A stretch of 64,000 bases of DNA, taken from Stutzerimonas zhaodongensis (GTDB lineage Bacteria > Pseudomonadota > Gammaproteobacteria > Pseudomonadales > Pseudomonadaceae). The notes beneath the pieces were generated by a model. It did no database searches, was not told where the DNA came from, and worked only from the letters and a program-made list of their open reading frames with translations. How positions within the stretch are numbered: position 1 is the first letter of the stretch; every line of letters starts with the position of its first letter. Positions 8,965-17,722 of the stretch are shown piece after piece. The DNA lies in the NCBI RefSeq assembly GCF_003696365.1, contig NZ_RFFM01000001.1, positions 1,441,852 to 1,505,851 on the forward strand, given 5' to 3'. Position numbers and translations under genes: made by a program.

Positions 8965-9867
8965 TCAGTTTGGCTGGTCATACACGCCCGTCGACAGATA
9001 GCGATCACCACGATCGCAGATGATCGCCACGATCACCGCGTTCTCGACTTCCTGGGACAGGCGCAGCGCCGCCGCCACGGACCCACCGGACGACACGCCA
9101 CAGAAGATGCCCTCTTCGCGCGCCAGACGGCGCATGACGTGTTCGGCCTCTGCCTGGGCCATATCGATGATGCGGTCGACGCGCTCGGCCTGGTAGATCT
9201 TCGGCAGGTACTCCTGGGGCCAGCGGCGGATGCCCGGGATCGAGGCGCCCTCCATGGGCTGAAGGCCAATGATCTGGATCGCCGAATTCATTTCCTTGAG
9301 AAAACGCGAAACGCCCATGATGGTGCCGGTGGTACCCATGGAGCTGACGAAATGAGTAATGCTGCCGTTGGTCTGCTGCCAGAGTTCAGGGCCGGTGCTG
9401 CTGTAATGCGCCTCGGGATTGTCGCCATTGGCGAACTGGTCGAGCACTTTGCCGCGCCCTTCGGCTGCCAGCCTGACGGCCAGGTCGCGGGCACCTTCCA
9501 TGCCTTCTTCCTTGCTCACCAGGATCAGCTCGGCGCCGTAGGCGGTCATGGCCGCCTTGCGCTCGGCACTGGAATTGTCCGGCATGATCAGGATGAACTT
9601 GTAGCCTTTGATCGCCGCGGCCATGGCCAGGGCAATACCGGTATTCCCGGAGGTCGCTTCGATCAGGGTATCGCCGGGCTTGATGTCACCGCGGGCTTCG
9701 GCTCGCGCGATCATCGACAGTGCGGGCCTGTCCTTGACCGAACCGGCCGGGTTGTTACCTTCAAGCTTGACCAGAATGGTATTGCTGGTTTCGCCGGGCA
9801 GACGCTGCAGGCGAACCAGAGGGGTGTTGCCGACGCAATCGGCAATGGTGGGGTACTGAATTGTCAT
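8965..9867 (-). CDS. cysM: Cysteine synthase B (CysM)
   Basis: 300-aa PLP-dependent O-acetylserine (thiol)lyase of the CysM branch. The start MTIQYPTIADCVGNTPLV is chosen over an in-frame ATG 30 codons upstream because it matches the family N terminus. PLP is held by Lys45 (GSVKDRP). The EATSGNTGIALA loop and VSSMGTTGTIMG phosphate-binding stretch are present, and GVSSGGSVAAALR is near the C terminus. It makes cysteine from O-acetylserine and sulfide or thiosulfate. It lies just upstream of rlmD on the same strand. Confidence 0.95.
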   Translation of the reverse strand: MTIQYPTIADCVGNTPLVRLQRLPGETSNTILVKLEGNNPAGSVKDRPALSMIARAEARGDIKPGDTLIEATSGNTGIALAMAAAIKGYKFILIMPDNSSAERKAAMTAYGAELILVSKEEGMEGARDLAVRLAAEGRGKVLDQFANGDNPEAHYSSTGPELWQQTNGSITHFVSSMGTTGTIMGVSRFLKEMNSAIQIIGLQPMEGASIPGIRRWPQEYLPKIYQAERVDRIIDMAQAEAEHVMRRLAREEGIFCGVSSGGSVAAALRLSQEVENAVIVAIICDRGDRYLSTGVYDQPN

Positions 9868-10105
9868 GGCGACGATGAACCGCACGGCCGTGGAAAGGCG
9901 CACATGATACCGGCAACTACCCGACACGGGCAGACCGCTCGGCCTTGGTCGTAGCAAGGCGACGCCATGGCAACATCATCTGAAAGCGGCCGCACTGACA
10001 GCGAAGGCGAAACAGACGCAGCGATCAAGCTTGGCAGATAGTTGTCAGTGGTCTAGGCCTATTAACAGCCTCTCCTCTCCGAGCCTCGCCACAAGGAAAC
10101 ACTCT

Positions 10106-11914
10106 ATGCCCGTCAGACCTCATGCGCTGGTCATCCCCTTTCTGCTCGCGGGCCTGAGCGGCTGCACGCACCCCGACGGGCCACCCAATCAGACGCCGCC
10201 CAGCCAGACGCCACCTGCGCCGGAAGCGTCCAGCGGCTACACCCCCAAACCTGGCTGGGCAACCGAACGCTTTGCCGTGGCCGCAGCCAATCCGCTGGCT
10301 ACCGAAGCGGGTTATCAGATTCTCAAGGCAGGCGGCAGCGCGCTGGATGCCGCCGTGGCCGTGCAGATGGTGCTCACCCTGGTCGAGCCGCAATCGAGCG
10401 GTATCGGTGGCGGTGCCTTCCTGCTGCACTGGGATGGCGAAACCGTTTCTGCGCTGGACGGCCGCGAAACCGCGCCGGCCGCGGCGAACGAAAACCTGTT
10501 CATCAAAGCTGACGGCAAACCCATGGAGTTCCAGGAAGCCGTGGTCGGGGGACGCTCGGTTGGCGTACCCGGCACAGTGAAAATGCTGGAACAGGCACAC
10601 CGGCAATACGGCAGGCTGCCCTGGCGTGAATTGCTGCAACCGGCCATCCGCCTTGCCGAAGAGGGCTTCGAGATCAGCCCACGTTTGCATGGCTTGCTCA
10701 AGGCTGACCCCTCATTGCGCGGCAACCCTCCCGCGGCGGCGTTCTACTACCAGCCGGACGGCTCACCCTGGCCCGTGGGTCATCGGCTGCGCAACCCAGC
10801 CCTCGGCGCGGTGCTGAAGAACATCGCCGACAACGGCAGCGACGCCTTCTACCGCGGCGCCAATGCCCAGGCATTGGTCCGGCAGGTGACCGAACACCAC
10901 AACGCCGGCGCCATGACGCTGAGCGACCTGGAGGTGTACAAGCCACGTCAGCGGGACCCGCTCTGCAACCTCTGGCAGAAGCGTTATCAGGTGTGCGGCT
11001 TCCCGCCGCCCTCTTCCGGACATATCACCCAGATGCAGATCCTCGGCATCCTGGATCAGCTATCACCGCTGCCTGCGCTGGACCAGGGCGTACCATCCGC
11101 CGAGTTCCTGCACCGCTACACCGAGGCAGCACGCCTGGCCTACGCCGACCGTGCCAAATATCTCGCCGACCCGGATTTTGTGCCTGTGCCTGGCCGCACA
11201 TGGAACAGCATGCTCGCGCCGAAGTATCTCAAGCAGCGTGCCGAACTGATCGGGCCGCGCAGCATGGGCACCGCCAAGCCCGGTGACCCCGGGGAGATGC
11301 CCATTGCTTTTGCATCCCAGCCAACGCAGCCGGAGTACGGCACCAGCCACATCAGCATCGTTGACGCCAATGGCAACGCCCTGGCGATGACCACCACCAT
11401 CGAACAGGCCTTCGGCTCTCGCCTGCTCAACGATGGCGGCACTGGTTTGCCCGGCGGCTATCTATTGAACAACGAGCTCACCGACTTCGCCTTCGAGCCT
11501 CGCGATGCCCAGGGCCGGCCGGTCGCCAACCGCGTCGAGCCGAACAAACGTCCACGTTCGAGCATGAGCCCGACGCTGGTCTTCGACGCCTCCGGTGAGC
11601 AGCTGCTGGCGAGCGTCGGCTCACCCGGCGGCGCAGCGATCATCCACTTTACGGCGAAAACCCTGCTGGGGATGTATGGCTGGGGGCTCGATGCACAGCG
11701 TGCCATCGAGCTGCCGAACTTCGGCAGCTTCAACGGGCCGACCGTACTCGAAGCGGAACGCTTCCCTCCCGCCACGGTGGAGGCATTGAAAGCTCGTGGG
11801 CATGAGGTCAACGAGACGGAAATGACCAGCGGGCTGCAGGCGATCCAGCGCACGGGCAGCGGCTGGTTCGGTGGTGCCGACCCACGCCGGGAAGGCGTGG
11901 TGATGGGCGACTGA
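10106..11914 (+). CDS. ggt: Gamma-glutamyltransferase, lipoprotein type
   Basis: 602-aa gamma-glutamyl transpeptidase. The start at 10106 gives a lipoprotein signal peptide (LLAGLSGC, lipid Cys20) followed by a Pro/Gln/Thr-rich linker, so the enzyme is probably anchored in the periplasm. The autocleavage/catalytic Thr is Thr413 in YGTSHISIVD. Further motifs are GSALDAAVAVQ, SSGIGGGAFLLH, PPPSSGH and GSPGGAAIIHF, the last two typical of the large and small subunits. It degrades glutathione and other gamma-glutamyl compounds. It is the only plus-strand gene between cysM and gacS and converges on gacS at a strong hairpin. Confidence 0.93.
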   Translation: MPVRPHALVIPFLLAGLSGCTHPDGPPNQTPPSQTPPAPEASSGYTPKPGWATERFAVAAANPLATEAGYQILKAGGSALDAAVAVQMVLTLVEPQSSGIGGGAFLLHWDGETVSALDGRETAPAAANENLFIKADGKPMEFQEAVVGGRSVGVPGTVKMLEQAHRQYGRLPWRELLQPAIRLAEEGFEISPRLHGLLKADPSLRGNPPAAAFYYQPDGSPWPVGHRLRNPALGAVLKNIADNGSDAFYRGANAQALVRQVTEHHNAGAMTLSDLEVYKPRQRDPLCNLWQKRYQVCGFPPPSSGHITQMQILGILDQLSPLPALDQGVPSAEFLHRYTEAARLAYADRAKYLADPDFVPVPGRTWNSMLAPKYLKQRAELIGPRSMGTAKPGDPGEMPIAFASQPTQPEYGTSHISIVDANGNALAMTTTIEQAFGSRLLNDGGTGLPGGYLLNNELTDFAFEPRDAQGRPVANRVEPNKRPRSSMSPTLVFDASGEQLLASVGSPGGAAIIHFTAKTLLGMYGWGLDAQRAIELPNFGSFNGPTVLEAERFPPATVEALKARGHEVNETEMTSGLQAIQRTGSGWFGGADPRREGVVMGD

Positions 11915-11921
11915 TGGCATA

Positions 11922-11954
11922 AGCAGTCAGGCTCGGCCCCTGAGCCTGACTGCT
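11922..11954. terminator. Hairpin between convergent ggt and gacS
   Basis: AGCAGTCAGGCTC and GAGCCTGACTGCT form a perfect 13-bp stem with a 7-base loop. There is no clear U tract, but the position between two convergent stop codons fits a bidirectional terminator. Confidence 0.7.
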
Positions 11955-11974
11955 CGTAGCGACAGGTCGCTGCG

Positions 11975-14728
11975 CTAGACGACGCGGGCGACGTTCTCCA
12001 GGCTTTCGATGGCATTGTCCAGGTCATCCAAGGCTTGGGCAGCGCTCGGATGGTTTTGTTTAAGCAAGGTTTCGCTGCGTTCACAGGCGGCGCGCAGCTG
12101 CGGCACACCACAGTAGCGAGTGGCGCCATGCAGCCGGTGGATGCGGTCGATCATCGCTTGTCGATCATTGGATAGCCGCGCCTCGCGTATCACTCGCCGA
12201 TCATCTTCCAGGGACGCCAGCAGCATGCTCAGCATGTCCGCGGCGAGATCCGGCTTGCCCGCGGCCAGACGCAGCCCCTCCTCCGAATCCAGGACCTTGA
12301 GCGTATTTTCCGGCGGCTGCACTTCGACTGGCGCTGCGAGAAAGCTGCGCGCCAATGGCAGGCCGGTCCACTTCAATATCACCTGAGCCAGCTGACGTTC
12401 GCTGATCGGCTTGGTCAGGTAATCGTCCATTCCGCCCTGCAACAACGAGCGTTTTTCATTGGACAGCGCATGGGCGGTGAGCGCGACGATCGGCATTGGC
12501 GACTGGCCGCTATCGCTTTCCCAATAGCGGATCGCCTCGGTGGTCTGGCGACCGTCCATACCGGGCATCTGCACGTCCATGAAGACCAGGTCGAACGACT
12601 TGCGCTTGACCGCTTCGAGTGCCTCCTGACCGCTGCTGACCGCTACCACGTGGCCGCCCATGTCGGTCAGCAGGGTTTCGAGCAGCAACAGGTTGGCGGG
12701 ATTGTCATCAACGCAAAGCACACGGGGCGGCCGCGTTTCCGGGACCACGACACTCTCGATCAGCGCCTGTGGTGGGCGCAGCAGGTCAAGCAGAACCCGC
12801 TGCAGCTTGCGGGTACAGGCCGGCTTGCTCTGCAACTGGGCGTGGGTGTGCGACTCGGGCAAGGCGTCGTGGTACTGCGCCTGCTCGCTGGTCGGGCACA
12901 GCACGATGCACTTGCAGTCCAGCCCCTCGAATTCCCACAGCCGCTGGCTCAATTGCTGTGGTGCGATCTCCCGATGCGTGACGCCGAGAACCGCAACCTC
13001 GATCGGCGCAGCGCTGTTCTGTGCCATGGCAACGGCACGCTGCAGCAGGTCCAGGCTGTCGAAGGGCAACACCTCCATGCCGCAACTTTCCAGCTGATGC
13101 TGCAAAGCCTGGCGCGCCAGCGAGTGTTGCTCGAGCAAGCCTACCTTGCGCCCGAGCAGGCCTGCCCGCGGAAGGTCTTCGATATCGTCGCGCGCCTTTG
13201 GCAGGCTCAGGCTGATCCAGAACTCGGAACCCTCCTCCGGGATGCTGTCCACGCCGATTTCGCCGCCCATCTGCTCGATCAGACGCTTGGAAATCACCAG
13301 CCCCAGCCCGGTGCCGCCAGGCTGGCGAGACAAGGAGTTATCAGCCTGGCTGAAGGCCTGAAACAATGAGCGAAGGTCTTGATCGGTCAGGCCGATTCCG
13401 GTGTCCTGCACGCTGATACGCAGCTGGGCGCGATCGGAACGCTCGTCCTCGACCATCGCACGGACGACCACCGTACCCTCGTTGGTGAACTTGATGGCAT
13501 TGCTGACCAGGTTGGTGAGCACCTGCTTGAGCCGCAGCGGATCGCCCACCAGCGACAGTGGCGTGTCGCGGTACACCAGGCTGACCAGCTCGAGATCCTT
13601 GGAATGCGCGGCCGGGCCGAGAATGGTCAGGGTGTCCTCGATCAGGTCACGCAGGTTGAACGGAATGCTGTCGAGCACCAGTTTGCCGGCCTCGATCTTG
13701 GAGAAGTCGAGGATCTCGTTGATGATCCCCAACAGGCTGTCCGCAGATTTCTCGATGGTCGACAGATAATCCTGCTGCCGCGGCGTCAGGTCGCTTTTCT
13801 GCAACAGGTGCGTAAAACCGAGGATGCCATTGAGTGGCGTGCGGATCTCATGGCTCATGTTGGCCAGGAACTCCGATTTGATGCGGCTGGCCTCCAGGGC
13901 CTCCTTTCGCGCCAGGTCCAGTTCGATGTTCTGGATCTCGATGGTTTCGAGGTTCTGCTGCACATCCTCTGTGGCCTGATCGATGCTCTGCTGCAGCTCT
14001 TCGCGGGCACTGAGCAAAGCTTCCGCCATGCGGTTGATGCCCGCCGCCAGCTCGTCCATCTCATGGCTACCAAGCGTTGGCAGCCGGGTTTCGAGGTGGC
14101 CGTCCTTGAGTTGCGCCACCGCCACCTTGACCTTGTGCAGCGGCTTGCTGATGGCCGAGCTCATGCGCAACGCCAGCAACGCCGTGATGATCAATCCGGC
14201 ACCGATCAGCAGCAGGCTGGTGAACAGGCTGCGATAGCCACGCAGCAAAGTGGCCTGATGGGATAGTTCCAGTTCCAGCCAGCCAAGCTGGCGAAGATCA
14301 TTGTTGGGATTGTCGTTGGCCAGATTCAGGTGCTTGCCGAGTACGGGCAGCAGAATGCGGGTGGTGTCGACGCTGCTGACCTGGGTAAGCGCCTCCGGAT
14401 CGCTGGGTGGCGAAGGCGTGATCATGTTCGGCCCAGCGTGGGCCTGCTGGTTGCGATCCATGTCGAGAATCGACACGGCGCGGACATCGGGCTGGTCCAG
14501 CACCTGATTGAGGATCCGCTGCAAGCGCTTGCCGTAGCCTTGCGCCATGGCCGGGGCCGCCAGCGGCGCCAGCTGTTCGGCGATCAGCTGACCGCGTTCA
14601 TCAAGCTGATGCCGCATTTCCGACAACTGCATCCAGGTGAAATAGACGCCTAGCGCCACGGCCAAAACCGTACTGGGCAGTAAAATCAGCACCAGCACGC
14701 GACTCTTTATTCCTAGGTCTCTTAGCAC
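11975..14728 (-). CDS. gacS: Hybrid sensor kinase GacS (BarA family)
   Basis: 917-aa tripartite sensor kinase with GacS/BarA architecture. TM1 is at about residues 11-31, followed by a periplasmic region and TM2 at about 168-188. A HAMP domain and coiled coil precede the kinase core with phospho-acceptor His293 ([15 protein letters not shown]). Then come an HATPase domain ([12 protein letters not shown]), a receiver with [11 protein letters not shown] near residue 715, and a C-terminal Hpt domain with His867 ([10 protein letters not shown]). It feeds GacA and the Rsm small-RNA pathway in pseudomonads. Its location near cysM-rlmD-relA matches the Pseudomonas context. The tagged order H-D-H is complete, so no truncation is visible. 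Confidence 0.95.
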   Translation of the reverse strand: MLRDLGIKSRVLVLILLPSTVLAVALGVYFTWMQLSEMRHQLDERGQLIAEQLAPLAAPAMAQGYGKRLQRILNQVLDQPDVRAVSILDMDRNQQAHAGPNMITPSPPSDPEALTQVSSVDTTRILLPVLGKHLNLANDNPNNDLRQLGWLELELSHQATLLRGYRSLFTSLLLIGAGLIITALLALRMSSAISKPLHKVKVAVAQLKDGHLETRLPTLGSHEMDELAAGINRMAEALLSAREELQQSIDQATEDVQQNLETIEIQNIELDLARKEALEASRIKSEFLANMSHEIRTPLNGILGFTHLLQKSDLTPRQQDYLSTIEKSADSLLGIINEILDFSKIEAGKLVLDSIPFNLRDLIEDTLTILGPAAHSKDLELVSLVYRDTPLSLVGDPLRLKQVLTNLVSNAIKFTNEGTVVVRAMVEDERSDRAQLRISVQDTGIGLTDQDLRSLFQAFSQADNSLSRQPGGTGLGLVISKRLIEQMGGEIGVDSIPEEGSEFWISLSLPKARDDIEDLPRAGLLGRKVGLLEQHSLARQALQHQLESCGMEVLPFDSLDLLQRAVAMAQNSAAPIEVAVLGVTHREIAPQQLSQRLWEFEGLDCKCIVLCPTSEQAQYHDALPESHTHAQLQSKPACTRKLQRVLLDLLRPPQALIESVVVPETRPPRVLCVDDNPANLLLLETLLTDMGGHVVAVSSGQEALEAVKRKSFDLVFMDVQMPGMDGRQTTEAIRYWESDSGQSPMPIVALTAHALSNEKRSLLQGGMDDYLTKPISERQLAQVILKWTGLPLARSFLAAPVEVQPPENTLKVLDSEEGLRLAAGKPDLAADMLSMLLASLEDDRRVIREARLSNDRQAMIDRIHRLHGATRYCGVPQLRAACERSETLLKQNHPSAAQALDDLDNAIESLENVARVV

Positions 14729-14856
14729 GGATCCATTCCCCTGGTTGACCGGCCGCTAGTGTAGCCGCTCATCGAGGCTGAATCTGCATGCCAGAGCCTC
14801 GCGGTGACGGAGTGCAGGTCAGGCCGCCCGTTTCGCTCTGGGGCGTGCCATGGGCG

Positions 14857-15483
14857 TCAGTCCAGGCCGCGGATGTCACGCTCCTGGAAGTGTGGAAGTC
14901 TCCAGTGGAAGGTCATCGCCAGTACCCGGAATAAAAAGCCGGCACAAAGCGTGGCCAATGATGCGATTTCATTGCTCACGCCAAGCCACAGCAGGCTGAC
15001 ATAGAGCACACCGGTGAACAGCGCCACCGTGGCGTAGAGCTCGCGTTGCAACACCATTGGGACCTGATTGCAGAGAATATCGCGCAGCAGTCCACCGAAT
15101 ACTCCAGTGATCACGCCCGCCAACACCACGATCGACAGGTGCGCACCCATCTCCATTGCCACGCCACACCCGATCACGGTAAACGCCACCAGCCCCAGAC
15201 CATCGACCAGCAGAAACACTTGCCGCAGATGGTGCATGTGCCGCGCCACCAGGGCAGTAACGATGGCCGCACCAATGGTGAAGCCGAGGTATTCCGGGTT
15301 CGCAATCCAACCTACCGGATAGTGCCCCAGCAACACGTCACGAGCAGTGCCGCCACCCAGCGCGGTAACGGTGCCGAGCATGCAGATGCCGAACAAATCC
15401 ATCCCGCGGCGCATGCCCATGATGGCGCCCGACATGGCTTCCGCGGTAATTGCGACGAGGTAGATGATGTGAAGCAAGGTCAC
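14857..15483 (-). CDS. TRIC-type trimeric intracellular cation channel (UPF0126)
   Basis: 208-aa membrane protein with about seven hydrophobic helices and the duplicated UPF0126/TRIC signature: GGGTARDVLLG (about residues 43-53) and GGLLRDILCNQVP (about 130-142). Bacterial TRIC homologues (YadS/YvgT/YicG type) form trimeric K+-permeable channels. The start MTLLHIIYLVAITAEAMSGAIMG is the typical N terminus. The gene is transcribed away from an ArgP-like regulator across a 124-base gap, which makes it a candidate target of that regulator. Confidence 0.9.
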   Translation of the reverse strand: MTLLHIIYLVAITAEAMSGAIMGMRRGMDLFGICMLGTVTALGGGTARDVLLGHYPVGWIANPEYLGFTIGAAIVTALVARHMHHLRQVFLLVDGLGLVAFTVIGCGVAMEMGAHLSIVVLAGVITGVFGGLLRDILCNQVPMVLQRELYATVALFTGVLYVSLLWLGVSNEIASLATLCAGFLFRVLAMTFHWRLPHFQERDIRGLD

Positions 15484-15548
15484 GGCGCGACTCCATACGG
15501 GGCAAGGCAGCTGAAAGGCGCGCGATTATGGGGCACACTTCTGGACAA

Positions 15549-15590
15549 TTGACGTAGCTAAGTAAATTTAGGCTATACCAATATTTACTT
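15549..15590 (+). promoter_or_regulatory. Probable promoter and LysR-type operator for argP-like gene
   Basis: TTGACG at 15549-15554 and TATACC/GCTATA around 15572-15579 make a reasonable sigma-70 promoter reading toward the LysR gene. Perfect 8-bp arms AAGTAAAT (15560-15567) and ATTTACTT (15583-15590), 15 bases apart, straddle its -10, as expected for an autoregulatory site serving both divergent genes. Confidence 0.5.
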
Positions 15591-15607
15591 AATCTGAGCG
15601 ATGCCTC

Positions 15608-16510
15608 TTGAATCTCGACCCCAAGCAGACCGAAGCCTTCCGCGCCGTGATCAAGACAGGCAGCTTCGAGCAGGCCGCCATCAGCCTGCATCTGACGCCG
15701 CCGGCCATCTCGCAACGGGTGCGTGCACTTGAAAGCGCCCTGGGTAGCGCGCTGGTGGTTCGCAGCCGGCCCTGTCGCCCGACCGCCACCGGGCAACGCC
15801 TGATGCAGTACCTCAAGCGCGCAACGCTGCTCGAAGCCGATCTGATGGCTGAACTTGCCGAACGCAGCGATGCCCCGCTGGTGGTCGTTGCCGCGCTGAA
15901 CGCTGACAGCCTGGGCACCTGGTTCTTCCCCGCGTTGGCCGAAGTGTTGATAGGGGAACGCGTGTTGCTGGACCTCACCATCGAGGATCAGGACCACACC
16001 TACAGTCTGCTTGAAACCGGCTTGGCCATTGGTTGCATCAGCACCGAACCCAAACCCATGAGGGGCTGCACGGCCAGCGCACTGGGCAGCATGCGCTATC
16101 GGCTGGTGGCCTCCACCAGGTTTCGCCAGCAGTATTTTCCAAATGGGCTGAACCGTAATGCTGCGCGCAAGGCACCGGTTGTTGCCTACACCCGCCGGGA
16201 TCGCCTCACTTCATCGTTCCTGCTGCAGCACCTGGGCCTGCCCGACGGTGCCTACCCCTGCCATTACGTACCGGGAGCCGAGCCGCGCTTCAGTGCGATC
16301 CGCTACGGGCTTGGTTATGGAATGGTGCCGGAGTTGCTGTTGCACGATGCCCTCAACGAAGGGGTCATCGTCGACCTGGCCAAGGCGACGCCACTGGATA
16401 TCTCGTTGTACTGGCACACCTGGAAGGTACAGTCGCCGCGCATGGAGAACCTGTCGCGCCAAATCATCGAAGCCGCGCCGAGGATTCTTGCGCGGCCTGA
16501 AGGGACCTAG
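15608..16510 (+). CDS. argP: ArgP/LysG-family LysR transcriptional regulator
   Basis: 300-aa LysR-type regulator. The N-terminal winged helix-turn-helix (residues about 3-62) has KQTEAFRAVIKTGSFEQAA and PPAISQRVRALE, characteristic of the ArgP (IciA)/LysG branch. The effector domain has ALNADSLGTWFFPAL and IEDQDHTY, also ArgP-like. The family binds lysine or arginine and controls amino-acid export and metabolism genes. The start used is TTG at 15608; no in-frame ATG gives the full domain. The regulator is divergent from the TRIC channel gene rather than from an argO/lysE exporter, which is the more familiar arrangement. Confidence 0.85.
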   Translation: MNLDPKQTEAFRAVIKTGSFEQAAISLHLTPPAISQRVRALESALGSALVVRSRPCRPTATGQRLMQYLKRATLLEADLMAELAERSDAPLVVVAALNADSLGTWFFPALAEVLIGERVLLDLTIEDQDHTYSLLETGLAIGCISTEPKPMRGCTASALGSMRYRLVASTRFRQQYFPNGLNRNAARKAPVVAYTRRDRLTSSFLLQHLGLPDGAYPCHYVPGAEPRFSAIRYGLGYGMVPELLLHDALNEGVIVDLAKATPLDISLYWHTWKVQSPRMENLSRQIIEAAPRILARPEGT

Positions 16511-16530
16511 GCGCCTAGGCCGAAGCTGCC

Positions 16531-16793
16531 ATGGAGTCAGCGAACAAACAGCGGGGCCATCCCGGCCCCTACATGAATCCGTAGGAGCCAGCTTGCTGGC
16601 GATCAAAGGCAGCGGAAAACACCGATGCTACTAGTCGCATTGAAACTATGCGAAAAGCGCTGCGATGCGTGTGCTGGAGTTAGCGAAGAAACGGAGGGGC
16701 CATCACGGGCCCTAAATGAATCCGTAGGAGCCAGCTTGCTGGCGATCAAAGGCAGCGGAAAATACCGATGCTATTAGTCGCGTTGAAACTATG
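16531..16793. repeat. 143-bp direct tandem repeat containing REP units
   Basis: Two near-identical copies (16531-16650 and 16674-16793, offset 143 bases). Each runs from TGGAGT(C/T)AGCGAA through GGGGCCATC, a REP core GTAGGAGCCAGCTTGCTGGC (16581 and 16724), AAAGGCAGCGGAAAA, to GTTGAAACTATG or CATTGAAACTATG. Differences are scattered point changes. Confidence 0.8.
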
Positions 16794-16852
16794 AGAAGCA
16801 TGAGCGCGCGTCGCGAGCTGCGTCGGCCGCAGCAGTGAGGCACACTTACGCC

Positions 16853-17569
16853 ATGACGCCTATTTCCCATCATCCAGCTTGCTGCTCACCCTTGCAGGAT
16901 CACTGGCCGCTGCCCTTTGCCTTGCCGGGTGTGCAGCTCATCAGCACCCGTTTCGATCCCTCCCTGCTCGACCCAGAGGACTTCACCCGCTGCGGCGTGC
17001 CGGGCATGAGCGCCGTGAGCAAACGTCAGACCGAATTCCTTGCCGGTCGCCTCTGTGCCCGCGAAGCCTTGCGCAGGGCTACCGGCGAGCCCTGCACCCC
17101 GGCCGTGAACGAAGATCGTTCGCCCTGCTGGCCCACGGGAGCGGTCGGGTCCATAACCCATGGTGCCGGTTGGGCCGCGGCCGTCGTGGCACGCCATGAG
17201 CAATGGCGCGGTATCGGGCTGGATGTGGAAAAGCGGCTACCGCCCACCCGCGCCGACCGCCTCGTTGCAGAAATCCTCACGCCGCGGGAGCTGGAGGGTT
17301 ACGTCGAGTTGGACGAGGCTCAGCGCGCACTGCTCGTGACCCTGACCTTTTCGCTAAAGGAAAGCCTGTTCAAGGCGCTCTATCCGCTGGTGAACAAGCG
17401 TTTTTATTTTCAGGAAGCCGAACTCATCGATCACGACAGCACCGGCCGCGCCCGCCTGCGTCTGCTGAGCGACCTGTCGGAAGAGTGGAAATCTGGCGCT
17501 GAGCTGGACGGGCAATTCGTGCAGTTCGAAGATGATTATCTGTTGAGCTTGGTGAGCATTCCGGCGTGA
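16853..17569 (+). CDS. 4'-phosphopantetheinyl transferase (EntD/PcpS type)
   Basis: 238-aa Sfp-superfamily phosphopantetheinyl transferase of the EntD/PcpS group. Key features are GSITHGAGWAAAVV, the Mg-binding GIGLDVEKRLP and the FSLKESLFKALYP motif (W/F-x-x-KE-s-x-x-K). It transfers phosphopantetheine from CoA to carrier proteins; in Pseudomonas a single PcpS serves both fatty-acid and siderophore synthesis. The ATG at 16853 is preferred to a GTG six codons upstream because the product then starts at a usual position. No NRPS or PKS genes are in the window. Confidence 0.88.
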   Translation: MTPISHHPACCSPLQDHWPLPFALPGVQLISTRFDPSLLDPEDFTRCGVPGMSAVSKRQTEFLAGRLCAREALRRATGEPCTPAVNEDRSPCWPTGAVGSITHGAGWAAAVVARHEQWRGIGLDVEKRLPPTRADRLVAEILTPRELEGYVELDEAQRALLVTLTFSLKESLFKALYPLVNKRFYFQEAELIDHDSTGRARLRLLSDLSEEWKSGAELDGQFVQFEDDYLLSLVSIPA

Positions 17570-17630
17570 GCCGATGGCTATCACAGCCGCAACCCATATA
17601 CGTGCTGCGATGCCCCTTACCGGGATCACC

Positions 17631-17687
17631 GTAGGATGGCGCATCACACCCCGGAGGCTGGTATCGCAGCGTCAACCCGTCCTACGT
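17631..17687. repeat. GTAGGATGG...CGTCCTAC inverted repeat
   Basis: The gap between the convergent PPTase and sensor-kinase genes holds GTAGGATGGCGCA at 17631 and an inverted partner ending CGTCCTACG near 17687. It is related to the repeats in the mazG-relA gap. Confidence 0.45.
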
Positions 17688-17722
17688 GCGTTACATCATT
17701 TCTGGCCGGACGAAATCGGGCC

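Noticed and set aside
16531..16793. CRISPR-like array
   Set aside because: Only two copies, 143 bases apart, with no short regular spacers. They carry REP elements instead.
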